From NCBI RefSeq assembly GCF_003308995.1, contig NZ_QFFJ01000002.1:1798001-1862000 (forward strand): a stretch of 64,000 nucleotides of DNA. Direction: 5' to 3'. This document shows, one piece after another, positions 36,767 through 44,068 of this stretch. Under the pieces are notes generated by a model, which was given only the letters and a program-made list of their open reading frames with translations, did not search any database and had not been told where the DNA came from. Made by a program: the position numbers and the translations under genes. The first letter of the stretch is position 1; every line of letters starts with the position of its first letter. This stretch comes from Chitinophaga flava (GTDB lineage Bacteria; Bacteroidota; Bacteroidia; Chitinophagales; Chitinophagaceae).

Positions 36767-37861
36767 TTACCGCTTACGTTTAAGAAAATTTCTTACGGGT
36801 TCATCAAACAGCTTCATAGCGCCCCATCCAATACCAATAAGGATTACCACGGAAGTTGCGATGACAATCGTCAGTGTAGTCTGGTCTGGTTTACAGGTTT
36901 TCAGGTAGTGTGCAAAAATCCAGATGAAACCATAATGTGTCATGTATAATGGGTAGGATATCTTTCCGGAAAAAACGCATAGGCGCTGCAGTGAGGGTAC
37001 TAATCTGGCTCCTGCACCCAGGGAAATCAGCAACGGAAAATAAAATAACACGATGAAAAGTTCTACTGCCCAGTTGTTTGGGAAATAAGGTACAAAAAGC
37101 CCCATGAGCAACAACAGTGTAAGACCCGGGAATCCGAGCCTGTTCCGGATGATCAGCCGGAAACGATATATCAGCATACCCGCCAGGAAAGAGTAGGAGA
37201 GCCGCGCACAGCCATCCATAAAAGAATCTTTTCCCCATCCGCCCATCAGATTACCGGCACGATGTGCTGTAAATCCCAGTGCTATCGCGGCCACAAAAGC
37301 CAGCACCATCAGCACATAACGGTTCACTCTCCAGAGTATCAGACCATAGAAAATATTGGCCACATATTCCCAGAATAAAGACCAGGAAGGTGCGTTAAAA
37401 CTGAACAGGTTAAAATACCGTTCCGGCATTACCGGAAAAGGTATCAGCAGCAGAGAAGTGAGCAGGAGCAGTGCCGTTTTACCGAAGCCGTAGGCCGCAG
37501 GCGGAGCCATAAAAGGATCTAACAGGAAAGTGATCAAACCCATGACAGTGCCCAGTATCACCAGTGGATGAAGGCGTATCAGCCTGGCCCGGAAAAAGTC
37601 TTTAATACGCATCTTCTCCATACGGTCATCGTAGGCGTATGCGATCACAAACCCCGACAGGCAGAAAAAGAAATCTACCGCCAGAAATCCACGTCCTGCA
37701 AAGTTTTTACTGTAATCGGGAAACACGACTTCCATAAAATGGAATATCACTACTACTACAGCGGCGATTCCTCTGAGCCCGTCAAGGATCTCAAAATGTT
37801 GTCTGGTGGCAGGCGATTTTGCGGGCTGCACTTGTTCTGTTGTCATTGTTCCTGTTTCCAT
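36767..37861 (-). CDS. acyltransferase family 3 (OafA/YrhL-like) membrane protein
   Basis: 364 residues. It opens with FEILDGLRGIAAVVVVIFHF, the family signature in which the His near residue 41 is thought to take part in acyl transfer, and has about ten hydrophobic helices. Such enzymes add acetyl or other acyl groups to surface sugars or lipids at the inner membrane. There is an in-frame Met at codon 6, so a slightly shorter protein is possible. It has no C-terminal SGNH domain. It lies on the same strand as the WG-repeat/Sel1 gene, 75 bases after it, possibly co-transcribed. No polysaccharide gene is adjacent, so the acceptor is unknown. Confidence 0.9.
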   Translation of the reverse strand: METGTMTTEQVQPAKSPATRQHFEILDGLRGIAAVVVVIFHFMEVVFPDYSKNFAGRGFLAVDFFFCLSGFVIAYAYDDRMEKMRIKDFFRARLIRLHPLVILGTVMGLITFLLDPFMAPPAAYGFGKTALLLLTSLLLIPFPVMPERYFNLFSFNAPSWSLFWEYVANIFYGLILWRVNRYVLMVLAFVAAIALGFTAHRAGNLMGGWGKDSFMDGCARLSYSFLAGMLIYRFRLIIRNRLGFPGLTLLLLMGLFVPYFPNNWAVELFIVLFYFPLLISLGAGARLVPSLQRLCVFSGKISYPLYMTHYGFIWIFAHYLKTCKPDQTTLTIVIATSVVILIGIGWGAMKLFDEPVRNFLKRKR

Positions 37862-37936
37862 CTGTTCCTCCGGTATCAGTAAAGAATCCGCACAAGATAA
37901 GGTGTAATGACTTTATATGCAAACCCGCTGCGGGTG

Positions 37937-40396
37937 TCAGGAAATATCGAGCCCTGCATCCAGCGCCAGCTGTTCATGCTCACGGGCTTTGGCTTCGTCT
38001 TTTACGACATCGTTGTAAAGGTATAAGCGGCGCAGTTCGAGATGTGCATTGTCTTCGCCTAGTTCCGCTGCTTTGATGTAATAGCTGATAGCTTTGCGTG
38101 GATCGGCTTTGCAGCCAAGGCCCAGCTCATACAACCTGGCGAGGTTGATGGCGCAGTAACCGTCGTTGTTTTTAACGCCGCTTTTATAGGCGTCAAAGGC
38201 GTTGTTGTAATCTTCTTTCTCTTCAAAAAGATAACCTACGTAGCTGTGACAATCGTAACCGAATCTGCTGGCATATACAAAATGCCGGAGTGCTTTTTCG
38301 TAGTCCTGTGGCACTTTTTCGCCGTTATAATAAAGCATCGCAAGGTTATAATATGCATGCGGAACATGATGTGCAGCGGCTGTTTCGTACAGGTCAAGGG
38401 CCTTACGGATGTCGGGGGCGGTACCGTTGCCATGCTGATAGCAGTTGGCCAGTCCGTTGGCTGCATGCGGTGATCCGGCCTGTACGCCACGGGAGTACCA
38501 ATCGAAAGCAATGGTTTTATCGATATATCCTTCCGCTGTTTCATACAGATAACCAAGATCATTCATGGCCTCTCCGCTACCTTTGCCGGCAGCCATTTTG
38601 TAATACCGGATGGCCTCTTCATACTGCTGTTTTTCGAATGCCTCAAAGCCTTTCTGGTACAGCAGGTCGGCAGGGACGGCATCGCCGGCCAGAGCAGTGA
38701 GCATAGCCAGTTCTTTTTCACCATAACGGTAACGCTCATCAGGACCTATTTTGGCCGCAATATCGGTGGGCGTCAGGGGGGTAATATGTCCATCGGAACC
38801 GATGCGGAAGGCTGCATCGGTGTTAATGGCCAATGTTTCCCATTTGTCCTCACCAAGCCAGATGACATCGGAAATAACAACCTGATATGCTGGTGGAACC
38901 AGTGGCTGACCCATAAAATAAAGCCCTTCCTTTTTATCTTTTGCAATGATATAGGCGTTTGGATAGACGTGATTGATACGATCGAAGCCCATTTCCAGTA
39001 TCCATCCTTTTGATGCAGAATATACGCCGTATTTGCCCTGCTGACGGACAATCACTCCGTCTTCCAGGCCCGGTGCAATCTCCTGGTAAACGGTGGGCAA
39101 CAGCTGTTGCCCTTCGGTGGTAGCAAGGCCATGCAGCTGCTGTTTCTTTTTGCCCTGCTGTTGCTCCTGTATGGTACGCAGCAGCGGTGAATGGTTGAAG
39201 GTTCCTGTCCATTCTACCCGGACCGTGTTGTCATCGCCTATTCTGGCGAAGGAGGGAGGAGTGTAAAAGTGTAATACACCAGAAAGATGAGGAGCCTTGA
39301 GCAGCGGCATGCCATCTACATAAGTTATCTCCATATCGGAATGGAAATCAAAGGGTAGTTTTAGCTGGCCTGCTGCATCCATAACAGCATATTTTCCATC
39401 CCTGCCGGCGGCATACAGCTGCGGATTTTCAGCAATGATGAGTATTTCATCATAGCCTGTCACAGGTGTTGTAATACCCGGTTGTATGAGATATTCTTTC
39501 CCGTTTACCTGTACTACGGCCACACCGTTAGCAGCATCGAAGGCATCATCAAAAATGATGTCTGTAACAGGCTGGCCCTGGCGGTTTACATAGCCGTATT
39601 TACCATCCCGTTTCACGACGGCTAGCGCTTCATTACCTGGGAAAACAAATACTTCATCATACCCGGCCGGTATGATGATATTCCCTGCTGTATCTTTCAG
39701 GCCCATCATGCCGTTTTCTGTGAAAGTCTGCTGTTCATCTTCTTTCTCTTCTTCATCATCAGCATAATATCCTGACTGTATCACTTCCCACCCATAACCA
39801 TATACGTTGTTACTGAAAAACTCCCGGAAGGATTTAAATCCATAAGGATTTTTGCGTAGGTCCGGGCATTCATTGAGCAACGTAGGGTCGTTTGCGTTAA
39901 TGGCAGCCTGAATGCATGCGTTGGTTTCCTGTATAAGTGACAATAATTCGGCTGCTTGTTCAGCATGAGGCTCGTTGTCCATATTAAACACGTCCCAGGC
40001 ATCAAGGTGAAAGCTGTTGTAGCGGGCTTTTGTATCAAGGAAACTGAAGATTTTTTCTTTTTGTTCCCGGAAGTTTACAGGATCATCGGTCAGTATATCC
40101 GCATGTTGTTCTATAAAATCGTAAAAGCCGCTGAGGGTACGGATACCATCAGGACCGTCAGCATAAATGCCACCACTATCTCCATTGTATAACGGTGTTC
40201 CAAGATAAGGAGCGCCTGCAAACAAAGGATGGAGGAAAAAAGGGAATTCATATTTCCATTCCATCATCATCAGGTTATCGTTGCCATTGCCACCGATAAC
40301 GGGTAAAAGCTGGTACAGAGTACCGTTTTCACGGGCTTCAGGAATGACGTGGTTTTCCGTGTTGTTAAAGTTGTAAAGATAGATACGGTACGACAT
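37937..40396 (-). CDS. WG-repeat and Sel1-repeat protein
   Basis: 819 residues with no signal peptide. Three parts are visible. Residues 1-about 225 are an unrecognised acidic globular domain with WEVIQSGYYADDEEEKEDEQQ at its end. About 230-560 contain WG repeats, in forms such as KRDGKYGYVNRQGQPV and RDGKYAVMDAAGQ. About 575-819 contain Sel1/TPR-like repeats, e.g. GEAMNDLGYLYETAEGY and AYYNLAMLYYNGEKV. Both repeat classes build protein-binding scaffolds, and a cytoplasmic location is likely. The DUF at the front may be what gives specificity; I do not recognise it. No operon partner is certain. Confidence 0.85.
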   Translation of the reverse strand: MSYRIYLYNFNNTENHVIPEARENGTLYQLLPVIGGNGNDNLMMMEWKYEFPFFLHPLFAGAPYLGTPLYNGDSGGIYADGPDGIRTLSGFYDFIEQHADILTDDPVNFREQKEKIFSFLDTKARYNSFHLDAWDVFNMDNEPHAEQAAELLSLIQETNACIQAAINANDPTLLNECPDLRKNPYGFKSFREFFSNNVYGYGWEVIQSGYYADDEEEKEDEQQTFTENGMMGLKDTAGNIIIPAGYDEVFVFPGNEALAVVKRDGKYGYVNRQGQPVTDIIFDDAFDAANGVAVVQVNGKEYLIQPGITTPVTGYDEILIIAENPQLYAAGRDGKYAVMDAAGQLKLPFDFHSDMEITYVDGMPLLKAPHLSGVLHFYTPPSFARIGDDNTVRVEWTGTFNHSPLLRTIQEQQQGKKKQQLHGLATTEGQQLLPTVYQEIAPGLEDGVIVRQQGKYGVYSASKGWILEMGFDRINHVYPNAYIIAKDKKEGLYFMGQPLVPPAYQVVISDVIWLGEDKWETLAINTDAAFRIGSDGHITPLTPTDIAAKIGPDERYRYGEKELAMLTALAGDAVPADLLYQKGFEAFEKQQYEEAIRYYKMAAGKGSGEAMNDLGYLYETAEGYIDKTIAFDWYSRGVQAGSPHAANGLANCYQHGNGTAPDIRKALDLYETAAAHHVPHAYYNLAMLYYNGEKVPQDYEKALRHFVYASRFGYDCHSYVGYLFEEKEDYNNAFDAYKSGVKNNDGYCAINLARLYELGLGCKADPRKAISYYIKAAELGEDNAHLELRRLYLYNDVVKDEAKAREHEQLALDAGLDIS

Positions 40397-40844
40397 CTCG
40401 AATATTTTTATTTTCCGCTCAGGTTCGTTGTGGACGGGTTATTTAACAAAGTGCCAAGATGTGTATTTTTGTGGCATTGGCCAAATTTTTTCTGGATGGG
40501 GGGCTCGTAGTAAAAAATACAGGCGTTCCCTGGGGATTTTCCTCATAAGGTAAATGGTACGAAATAAAGAGACAGATATAAAAGTTAAAAAAGGCTACTT
40601 TTACATCATCGTAACTGGTGTTGTTTGTAACAGGTTAGTTTAGTGGCCAATCTCAATTCAAAGAGACAGTTACTGTGGCATACAGTTTTGTTTACCTATA
40701 ATGATATACTTATGAAAGGCATGTGAATGGTACCTAATGAAATACTCTGTATTGGCTAGTTTTAGCTGTTATATCCAATAAATTTTTTATACCTGTTTAA
40801 AATACCCTGGTAAATAACGGGGTGGCATATATTATTTTTTCCTG
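40397..40844. other. AT-rich intergenic region with one copy of a short repeat
   Basis: About 450 bases with no gene that I can support. The right end carries a repeat copy (listed separately at 40796-40827). The base composition is lower in G+C than that of the flanking genes, and this low-G+C character continues to about 42.2 kb, consistent with a small accessory island. Confidence 0.5.
40796..40827 (+). repeat. short repeat, copy 1
   Basis: The form TTTAAAATACCCTGGTAAAT followed by AACGGGGTGGCA. A second copy lies at 41579-41610 in the same orientation, 783 bases away. Both share TTTAAATACCCTG, a TAAA core and GGGGT-R-R-CA, and both precede small membrane or lipoprotein genes. Confidence 0.5.
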
Positions 40845-40958
40845 ATGAGAAGTGTTTTTATCTCTTGCCTGCAGCAGCAAGAGAATGCTTCAAAAGGAGC
40901 CGCAGGTGATGTAGTAAAGAATGCTACCCAGAATAGTATTAATAAAATTCATAAATGA
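40845..40958 (+). CDS. mini-ORF, 37 residues, overlapping the next start
   Basis: ATG at 40845 to TGA at 40956-40958. The encoded tail ASKGAAGDVVKNATQNSINK is low in complexity but looks codon-biased. The stop overlaps the ATG of the next gene at 40955 as ATGA, a classic arrangement for translational coupling. It may be a leader peptide, or the 3' remnant of a larger displaced gene: the frame is open only from 40818. Not recognised; low confidence as a protein. Confidence 0.3.
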   Translation: MRSVFISCLQQQENASKGAAGDVVKNATQNSINKIHK

Positions 40959-41290
40959 ATAAAGTAAAGTTAGGTTTAACATTTGTTGTGATTGTCGGAA
41001 TTATTGTTGGTGCTCTGTATTGGATTGCTAATAATGCGAGTAAATCAAAATCAGATAAGCTGGAGCAGATAAATAAAAGCTATGGCTACTCTAAAGGAAT
41101 TATTATACGGAAGCAATCTTATAAAGGCCATAGTATAGAAGTAAAATATCAGATTGGAAGTAAGGAGTATCAGTATAATGGTGGATGGGATAGTAATCCT
41201 CATAATTTAGGGGAAGGAGATTCCATTAGTTTTCGATATGCCTTAGATACTCCTGAGTTGATAGTAACAGAATTGGATAATGGATATTAA
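40955..41290 (+). CDS. small single-pass membrane protein, unknown
   Basis: 111 residues. One transmembrane helix is at about 6-26 (GLTFVVIVGIIVGALYWIA), followed by a Lys/Ser-rich linker and a beta-rich domain of about 70 residues (SIEVKYQIGSKEYQY, GEGDSISFRYALDTPELIV). That topology places the domain in the periplasm or cytoplasm depending on orientation. No family was recognised. Size and position next to a similar-sized lipoprotein gene, each preceded by a copy of the same short repeat, resemble immunity or cassette genes, but this is inference. It starts within the stop of the mini-ORF. Confidence 0.65.
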   Translation: MNKVKLGLTFVVIVGIIVGALYWIANNASKSKSDKLEQINKSYGYSKGIIIRKQSYKGHSIEVKYQIGSKEYQYNGGWDSNPHNLGEGDSISFRYALDTPELIVTELDNGY

Positions 41291-41343
41291 GGATTTTGGT
41301 TGCTCTAAGTAAAAACAATAGACCGCGTCTACGGCTCTTTGCT

Positions 41344-41568
41344 CTATCGTGAATATGCTTTTTAGTTTTGTTATAAGTAATAGCCATATCGATGAAGTAG
41401 TAAATTTTTTCTTTCTCCTCCTCCGGTAGGGCTTCAATATCTTCTATTCTTTTAAGTAGTTTTTTATCCAGTACCATGCTGGTAGAGCCACCAATCAGGT
41501 AATTCACTGATGTTCCTACTCTTTTTAAGCTGCTTACGCTGCGTAGCAATATGTTCACCAAAAGTCAT
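41344..41568 (-). pseudogene. broken XRE-type transcriptional regulator
   Basis: On the minus strand the start ATG at 41568 gives MTFGEHIATQRKQLKK, the N-terminus typical of XRE regulators. At about 41520 the frame changes; the next frame gives VGTSVNYLIGGSTSMVLDKK and then LLKRIEDIEALPEEEKEKIY, the usual C-terminal part of this regulator type. A second shift near 41358 (one base short in an A run) is needed to reach the family-like ending KKAYSR and the TAG at 41344. The central recognition helices, about 35 residues, are gone. So it carries an internal deletion and at least one more frameshift, and cannot make a working DNA-binding protein. Confidence 0.75.
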
Positions 41569-41578
41569 AAAAAGGTAC

Positions 41579-41610
41579 TTTAAATACCCTGTAAAAGCAG
41601 GGGGGTAACA
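41579..41610 (+). repeat. short repeat, copy 2
   Basis: TTTAAATACCCTGTAAAAGC followed by AGGGGGGTAACA. It aligns with copy 1 at 40796-40827 with a few differences, in the same orientation. Its position is 130 bases before a lipoprotein gene. Confidence 0.5.
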
Positions 41611-41649
41611 AATTTAGTTACTTATTTATGCTAGTCAAAATAAATGAGT

Positions 41650-41685
41650 ATTGGTTGATTAAAACCAATCCATTACCAATTGGTA
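41650..41685. promoter_or_regulatory. cluster of four ATTGGT/ACCAAT boxes
   Basis: ATTGGTT (41650-41656) and AACCAAT (41663-41669) form an inverted repeat with a 6-base gap. A perfect palindrome TACCAATTGGTA follows at 41674-41685. Four half sites in 36 bases between the broken XRE gene and the lipoprotein gene at 41741 look like the operator of a dimeric repressor. Confidence 0.45.
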
Positions 41686-41740
41686 CTATAAAATATTTTT
41701 CCACATGGGAACAAAACAAATCCGACTAGTCAAGTTACAC

Positions 41741-42190
41741 ATGAATAATAAACCTGTCTTTGTTTTTTTGCTTCTCTTGTTGGTGTCTATCAGCAGTTGC
41801 GACCTTATAGGTTATAGTAAAGCGATCAGTGAGCAGGCTGAAATGAGATTTAATAGGAGCCGGACTTTTATCAACAAAATTATGTTTAAGGGCAACGTTA
41901 TAGAGAAGATCAATTGTGAAAATTGCGATCTAACAAACTATTTTATCAAAATTAAAATTGATTCAATTTCAGAAATACCATCTCTATCAAGAAGTAGTTA
42001 TAATCCCTATTACGAATTTCAGTTGCAACCTCATCAGGTGTTGACGATTTGTGTATCGAAGGAGCTCTTTGATGCTGTTGAGCAGGGCACTGGTGTGTTG
42101 AAAAGTGCCAACAGTAGTAATTTAAGCTTTGATAGAAAGCAAATGTTGTTGATAGGCCAGGAAGATATGAAGTGGTTACCGCGCTCTTAA
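41741..42190 (+). CDS. small lipoprotein, unknown
   Basis: 149 residues from the ATG at 41741, which gives MNNKPVFVFLLLLLVSISSC with a lipobox at Cys20; codons from 41705 are not needed. The rest has IEKINCENCDLTNYFIKIKI with two nearby Cys that could form a disulfide, and a Tyr/Pro-rich SSYNPYYEFQLQPHQ segment. No family was recognised. It lies in the AT-rich patch behind a palindrome cluster and repeat copy 2. A periplasmic or outer-membrane location is expected from the signal. Confidence 0.65.
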   Translation: MNNKPVFVFLLLLLVSISSCDLIGYSKAISEQAEMRFNRSRTFINKIMFKGNVIEKINCENCDLTNYFIKIKIDSISEIPSLSRSSYNPYYEFQLQPHQVLTICVSKELFDAVEQGTGVLKSANSSNLSFDRKQMLLIGQEDMKWLPRS

Positions 42191-42312
42191 CACTATATAA
42201 CACTTCTCCCCCTATTCTGGCACGCTTTTATCATCTATACCTGCAGGAACCCAAACTGCTGCAGGGTTAAGGGCTCCGCCAACACATCACAACTATTCAA
42301 AAGCTTACGATC

Positions 42313-42453
42313 ATGAAAATGTTAAAATTTCTCATCATAGCGATAGTATTGATCTCTGGTTTGAGCGGATGTCTGGTGGTACACGACAGACCAGGCTATT
42401 ATCACCGCCCGTATTACCATCAACACTACTATGGGCATGGCTATTGGCGGTAA
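42313..42453 (+). CDS. very small lipoprotein with His/Tyr-rich tail
   Basis: 46 residues, start 42313, stop at 42451-42453. The N-terminus has a full lipoprotein signal (KFLIIAIVLISGLSGC, Cys20). The mature part is 27 residues, nearly all His, Tyr, Arg, Pro and Gly (GYYHRPYYHQHYYGHGYWR), which could bind metal ions. No family is certain, though small Tyr/His-rich lipoproteins occur in many Bacteroidota. A strong hairpin follows right after the stop. Function unknown. Confidence 0.6.
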   Translation: MKMLKFLIIAIVLISGLSGCLVVHDRPGYYHRPYYHQHYYGHGYWR

Positions 42454-42458
42454 AAGAA

Positions 42459-42483
42459 AGGAGGCCGCTACCAACGGCCTCCT
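42459..42483. terminator. bidirectional hairpin after the small lipoprotein and thioredoxin genes
   Basis: AGGAGGCCG (42459-42467) pairs with CGGCCTCCT (42475-42483), a perfect 9-bp stem with a 7-base loop. On the minus strand it is followed by CTTTCTTTTA, a better T run than on the plus strand, so it may serve the convergent thioredoxin gene as well. Confidence 0.8.
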
Positions 42484-42534
42484 GAATAAACCACCTTGTT
42501 TTATGCTTTAAAAAACCAAACCGACCATTATACT

Positions 42535-42834
42535 TTATGGCTGAGCCGACAGCGCTGATTCCAGCGCTGTCTTTAGGTTACTTTCAGACAATACGCCTGT
42601 ATGCCGCCATATTTCCTGGTTATTTTTCATCAGCACCAGCGTGGGCACTGCCATAATCTGAAAACGGGAAGTGAGGCCCTCTTCTTCATCAATATTCACG
42701 CGGGCTACCTGTAGCTGAGTGCTCATCTTTGTTTCGATGGCATCCACTATCGGGGATAATACTTTACAGGGACGGCACCAGGTCGCAAAAAACTGTAATA
42801 AGGTTGGTGAATCTCCTGTTGTTTGCTGACTCAT
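42535..42834 (-). CDS. thioredoxin-like protein with WCRPC active site
   Basis: 99 residues, the length of a classical thioredoxin domain, without a signal peptide. The active site is WCRPC (Cys20, Cys23), where most thioredoxins have WCGPC. The cis-proline loop AVPTLVLMKNNQEIWRHTG is intact. It reduces protein disulfides in the cytoplasm. The Arg in the -CXXC- loop probably shifts its redox potential, but how much cannot be said. It may be monocistronic: a terminator hairpin lies downstream and an AraC regulator on the same strand upstream. Confidence 0.9.
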   Translation of the reverse strand: MSQQTTGDSPTLLQFFATWCRPCKVLSPIVDAIETKMSTQLQVARVNIDEEEGLTSRFQIMAVPTLVLMKNNQEIWRHTGVLSESNLKTALESALSAQP

Positions 42835-42925
42835 ATCTTATCATTTTATGCCAACAAAATTAGGATAGACCTTACCAGAAAAATGATACGATCCGCTGCA
42901 CTTTTGGTACAAACGGCAGTTTTTA

Positions 42926-43891
42926 TCAGGAGGCATGATGACGATGCTGCTGGCGATACTGCGCCGGCGTGATACCGGTATGTTTTCTGAAAAAACGGCT
43001 GAAATAGGATTGGTCTGCAAAGTTCAGATGCGTAGCAATACCGGCAATGCTCTCATTGCTCTGAATGAGCTGTGCCTTGGCTTCCGTTATCAGTTGATGA
43101 TGAATGAAACTGCTGGCCGGATTACCAGTGATCTCTTTGACAGTATCATTCAGATAGTGAGGGTGAACGTATAATAACCGGGCGTAGTCCGTAACCTGCT
43201 TCCATTCCATGTAGTGGCGGGAGACCAGGTTTTTAAAAGATGCTACCAGCTGCTCTTTTCTTGGCAATGGTGTGGACACTTTGTTTTCGTGAGACAGATA
43301 AGCCCTCTCTGCTTCTATCAGCAGCACGTTGAGGTACAGACGTACTAACAGGTCGTCATTAAAACGCTGGCGCTGACAGTATTCTGTCTGCAGTTTCTGA
43401 AAGAGGCCCACCATGTCATCCATTTCTTCCCGTGATAAATCAATAAAAGGAGGGTGATCATGCTGAAAAAACGGATATTCATTCAGCTTCACCTGGTTTT
43501 TCAGGCATAACAGAAAATAGTCTGCATCAAAGATGCAGTGGTAGCCCCGGATGTCTTCACTCCAGTGATGAATGGTATGCAGCTGATATTCGGGGATAAA
43601 GTATAGCATGCCGGCGTTAAAGGTATAAGTGTGGGAGCCGATGGTCTCCCGGCTGCTGCCAGCTGTGAGGAGTACGGCAGTATAGAATTTCCGCCGGGTA
43701 CTACTGAAGGAAGACTGTTTATGCAGTTGTTTGAGCTGTTCCAGTGTGGCGATCTCCAGAAAATTACTGGTCTGCCTGCCACTGGTATAGTTACAGGTAT
43801 CACAAAAAGAATGATCCGGACTGGATAGGTATTCCTCCTTAAAATCCTGTGGATTGCTGACTTCGCGGAAAGTATTTTTTAGATAACTCAT
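42926..43891 (-). CDS. AraC-family transcriptional regulator
   Basis: 321 residues. The N-terminal part (about 60-170) has a cupin-like sensing domain with NAGMLYFIPEYQLHTIHHW. The C-terminal AraC domain (about 225-318) has a double helix-turn-helix: HPHYLNDTVKEITGNPASSFI and SIAGIATHLNFADQSYFSRFFRKHTGITPAQYR. It is transcribed divergently from the ATP-grasp gene at 44069, and the region between carries two inverted repeats that could be its sites. The gene lies 91 bases upstream of thioredoxin on the same strand. The effector is unknown. Confidence 0.93.
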   Translation of the reverse strand: MSYLKNTFREVSNPQDFKEEYLSSPDHSFCDTCNYTSGRQTSNFLEIATLEQLKQLHKQSSFSSTRRKFYTAVLLTAGSSRETIGSHTYTFNAGMLYFIPEYQLHTIHHWSEDIRGYHCIFDADYFLLCLKNQVKLNEYPFFQHDHPPFIDLSREEMDDMVGLFQKLQTEYCQRQRFNDDLLVRLYLNVLLIEAERAYLSHENKVSTPLPRKEQLVASFKNLVSRHYMEWKQVTDYARLLYVHPHYLNDTVKEITGNPASSFIHHQLITEAKAQLIQSNESIAGIATHLNFADQSYFSRFFRKHTGITPAQYRQQHRHHAS

Positions 43892-43945
43892 CTCATCACT
43901 TTATGGCGGCGGCAGCTAATCCGCCACGGTCCCGTTTGTATAAGG

Positions 43946-43968
43946 CAATTCCGCATTGCGCGGAATTG
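43946..43968. promoter_or_regulatory. inverted repeat in the AraC/ATP-grasp intergenic region (site 1)
   Basis: CAATTCCGC (43946-43954) and GCGGAATTG (43960-43968) are a perfect 9-base inverted repeat with a 5-base gap. Located between divergent genes, it suits an operator. Confidence 0.45.
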
Positions 43969-43992
43969 ACAGTTAAAGGTACGGAAAAACAA

Positions 43993-44016
43993 CTATTCAA
44001 TTAAATTATTGAATAG
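43993..44016. promoter_or_regulatory. inverted repeat in the AraC/ATP-grasp intergenic region (site 2)
   Basis: CTATTCAAT (43993-44001) and ATTGAATAG (44008-44016), perfect 9-base arms with a 6-base gap, extended by AACA/TGTT across one mismatch. It is 25 bases right of site 1 and 53 bases before the ATG at 44069. Confidence 0.45.
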
Positions 44017-44068
44017 CTGTTTGGGAGATGAACACGTTTGTTGTATTTTCCCAAGGCATTAGCATTCT

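Noticed and set aside
40397..40844. A non-coding RNA or riboswitch in the gap
   Set aside because: No stable long stem or known riboswitch core was visible, only the short repeat at the right end.
41226..41561. A 111-residue protein from the region of the XRE remnant
   Set aside because: It uses a GTG start in a shifted frame, and its end runs past the family-like stop; the evidence fits a frameshifted XRE gene.
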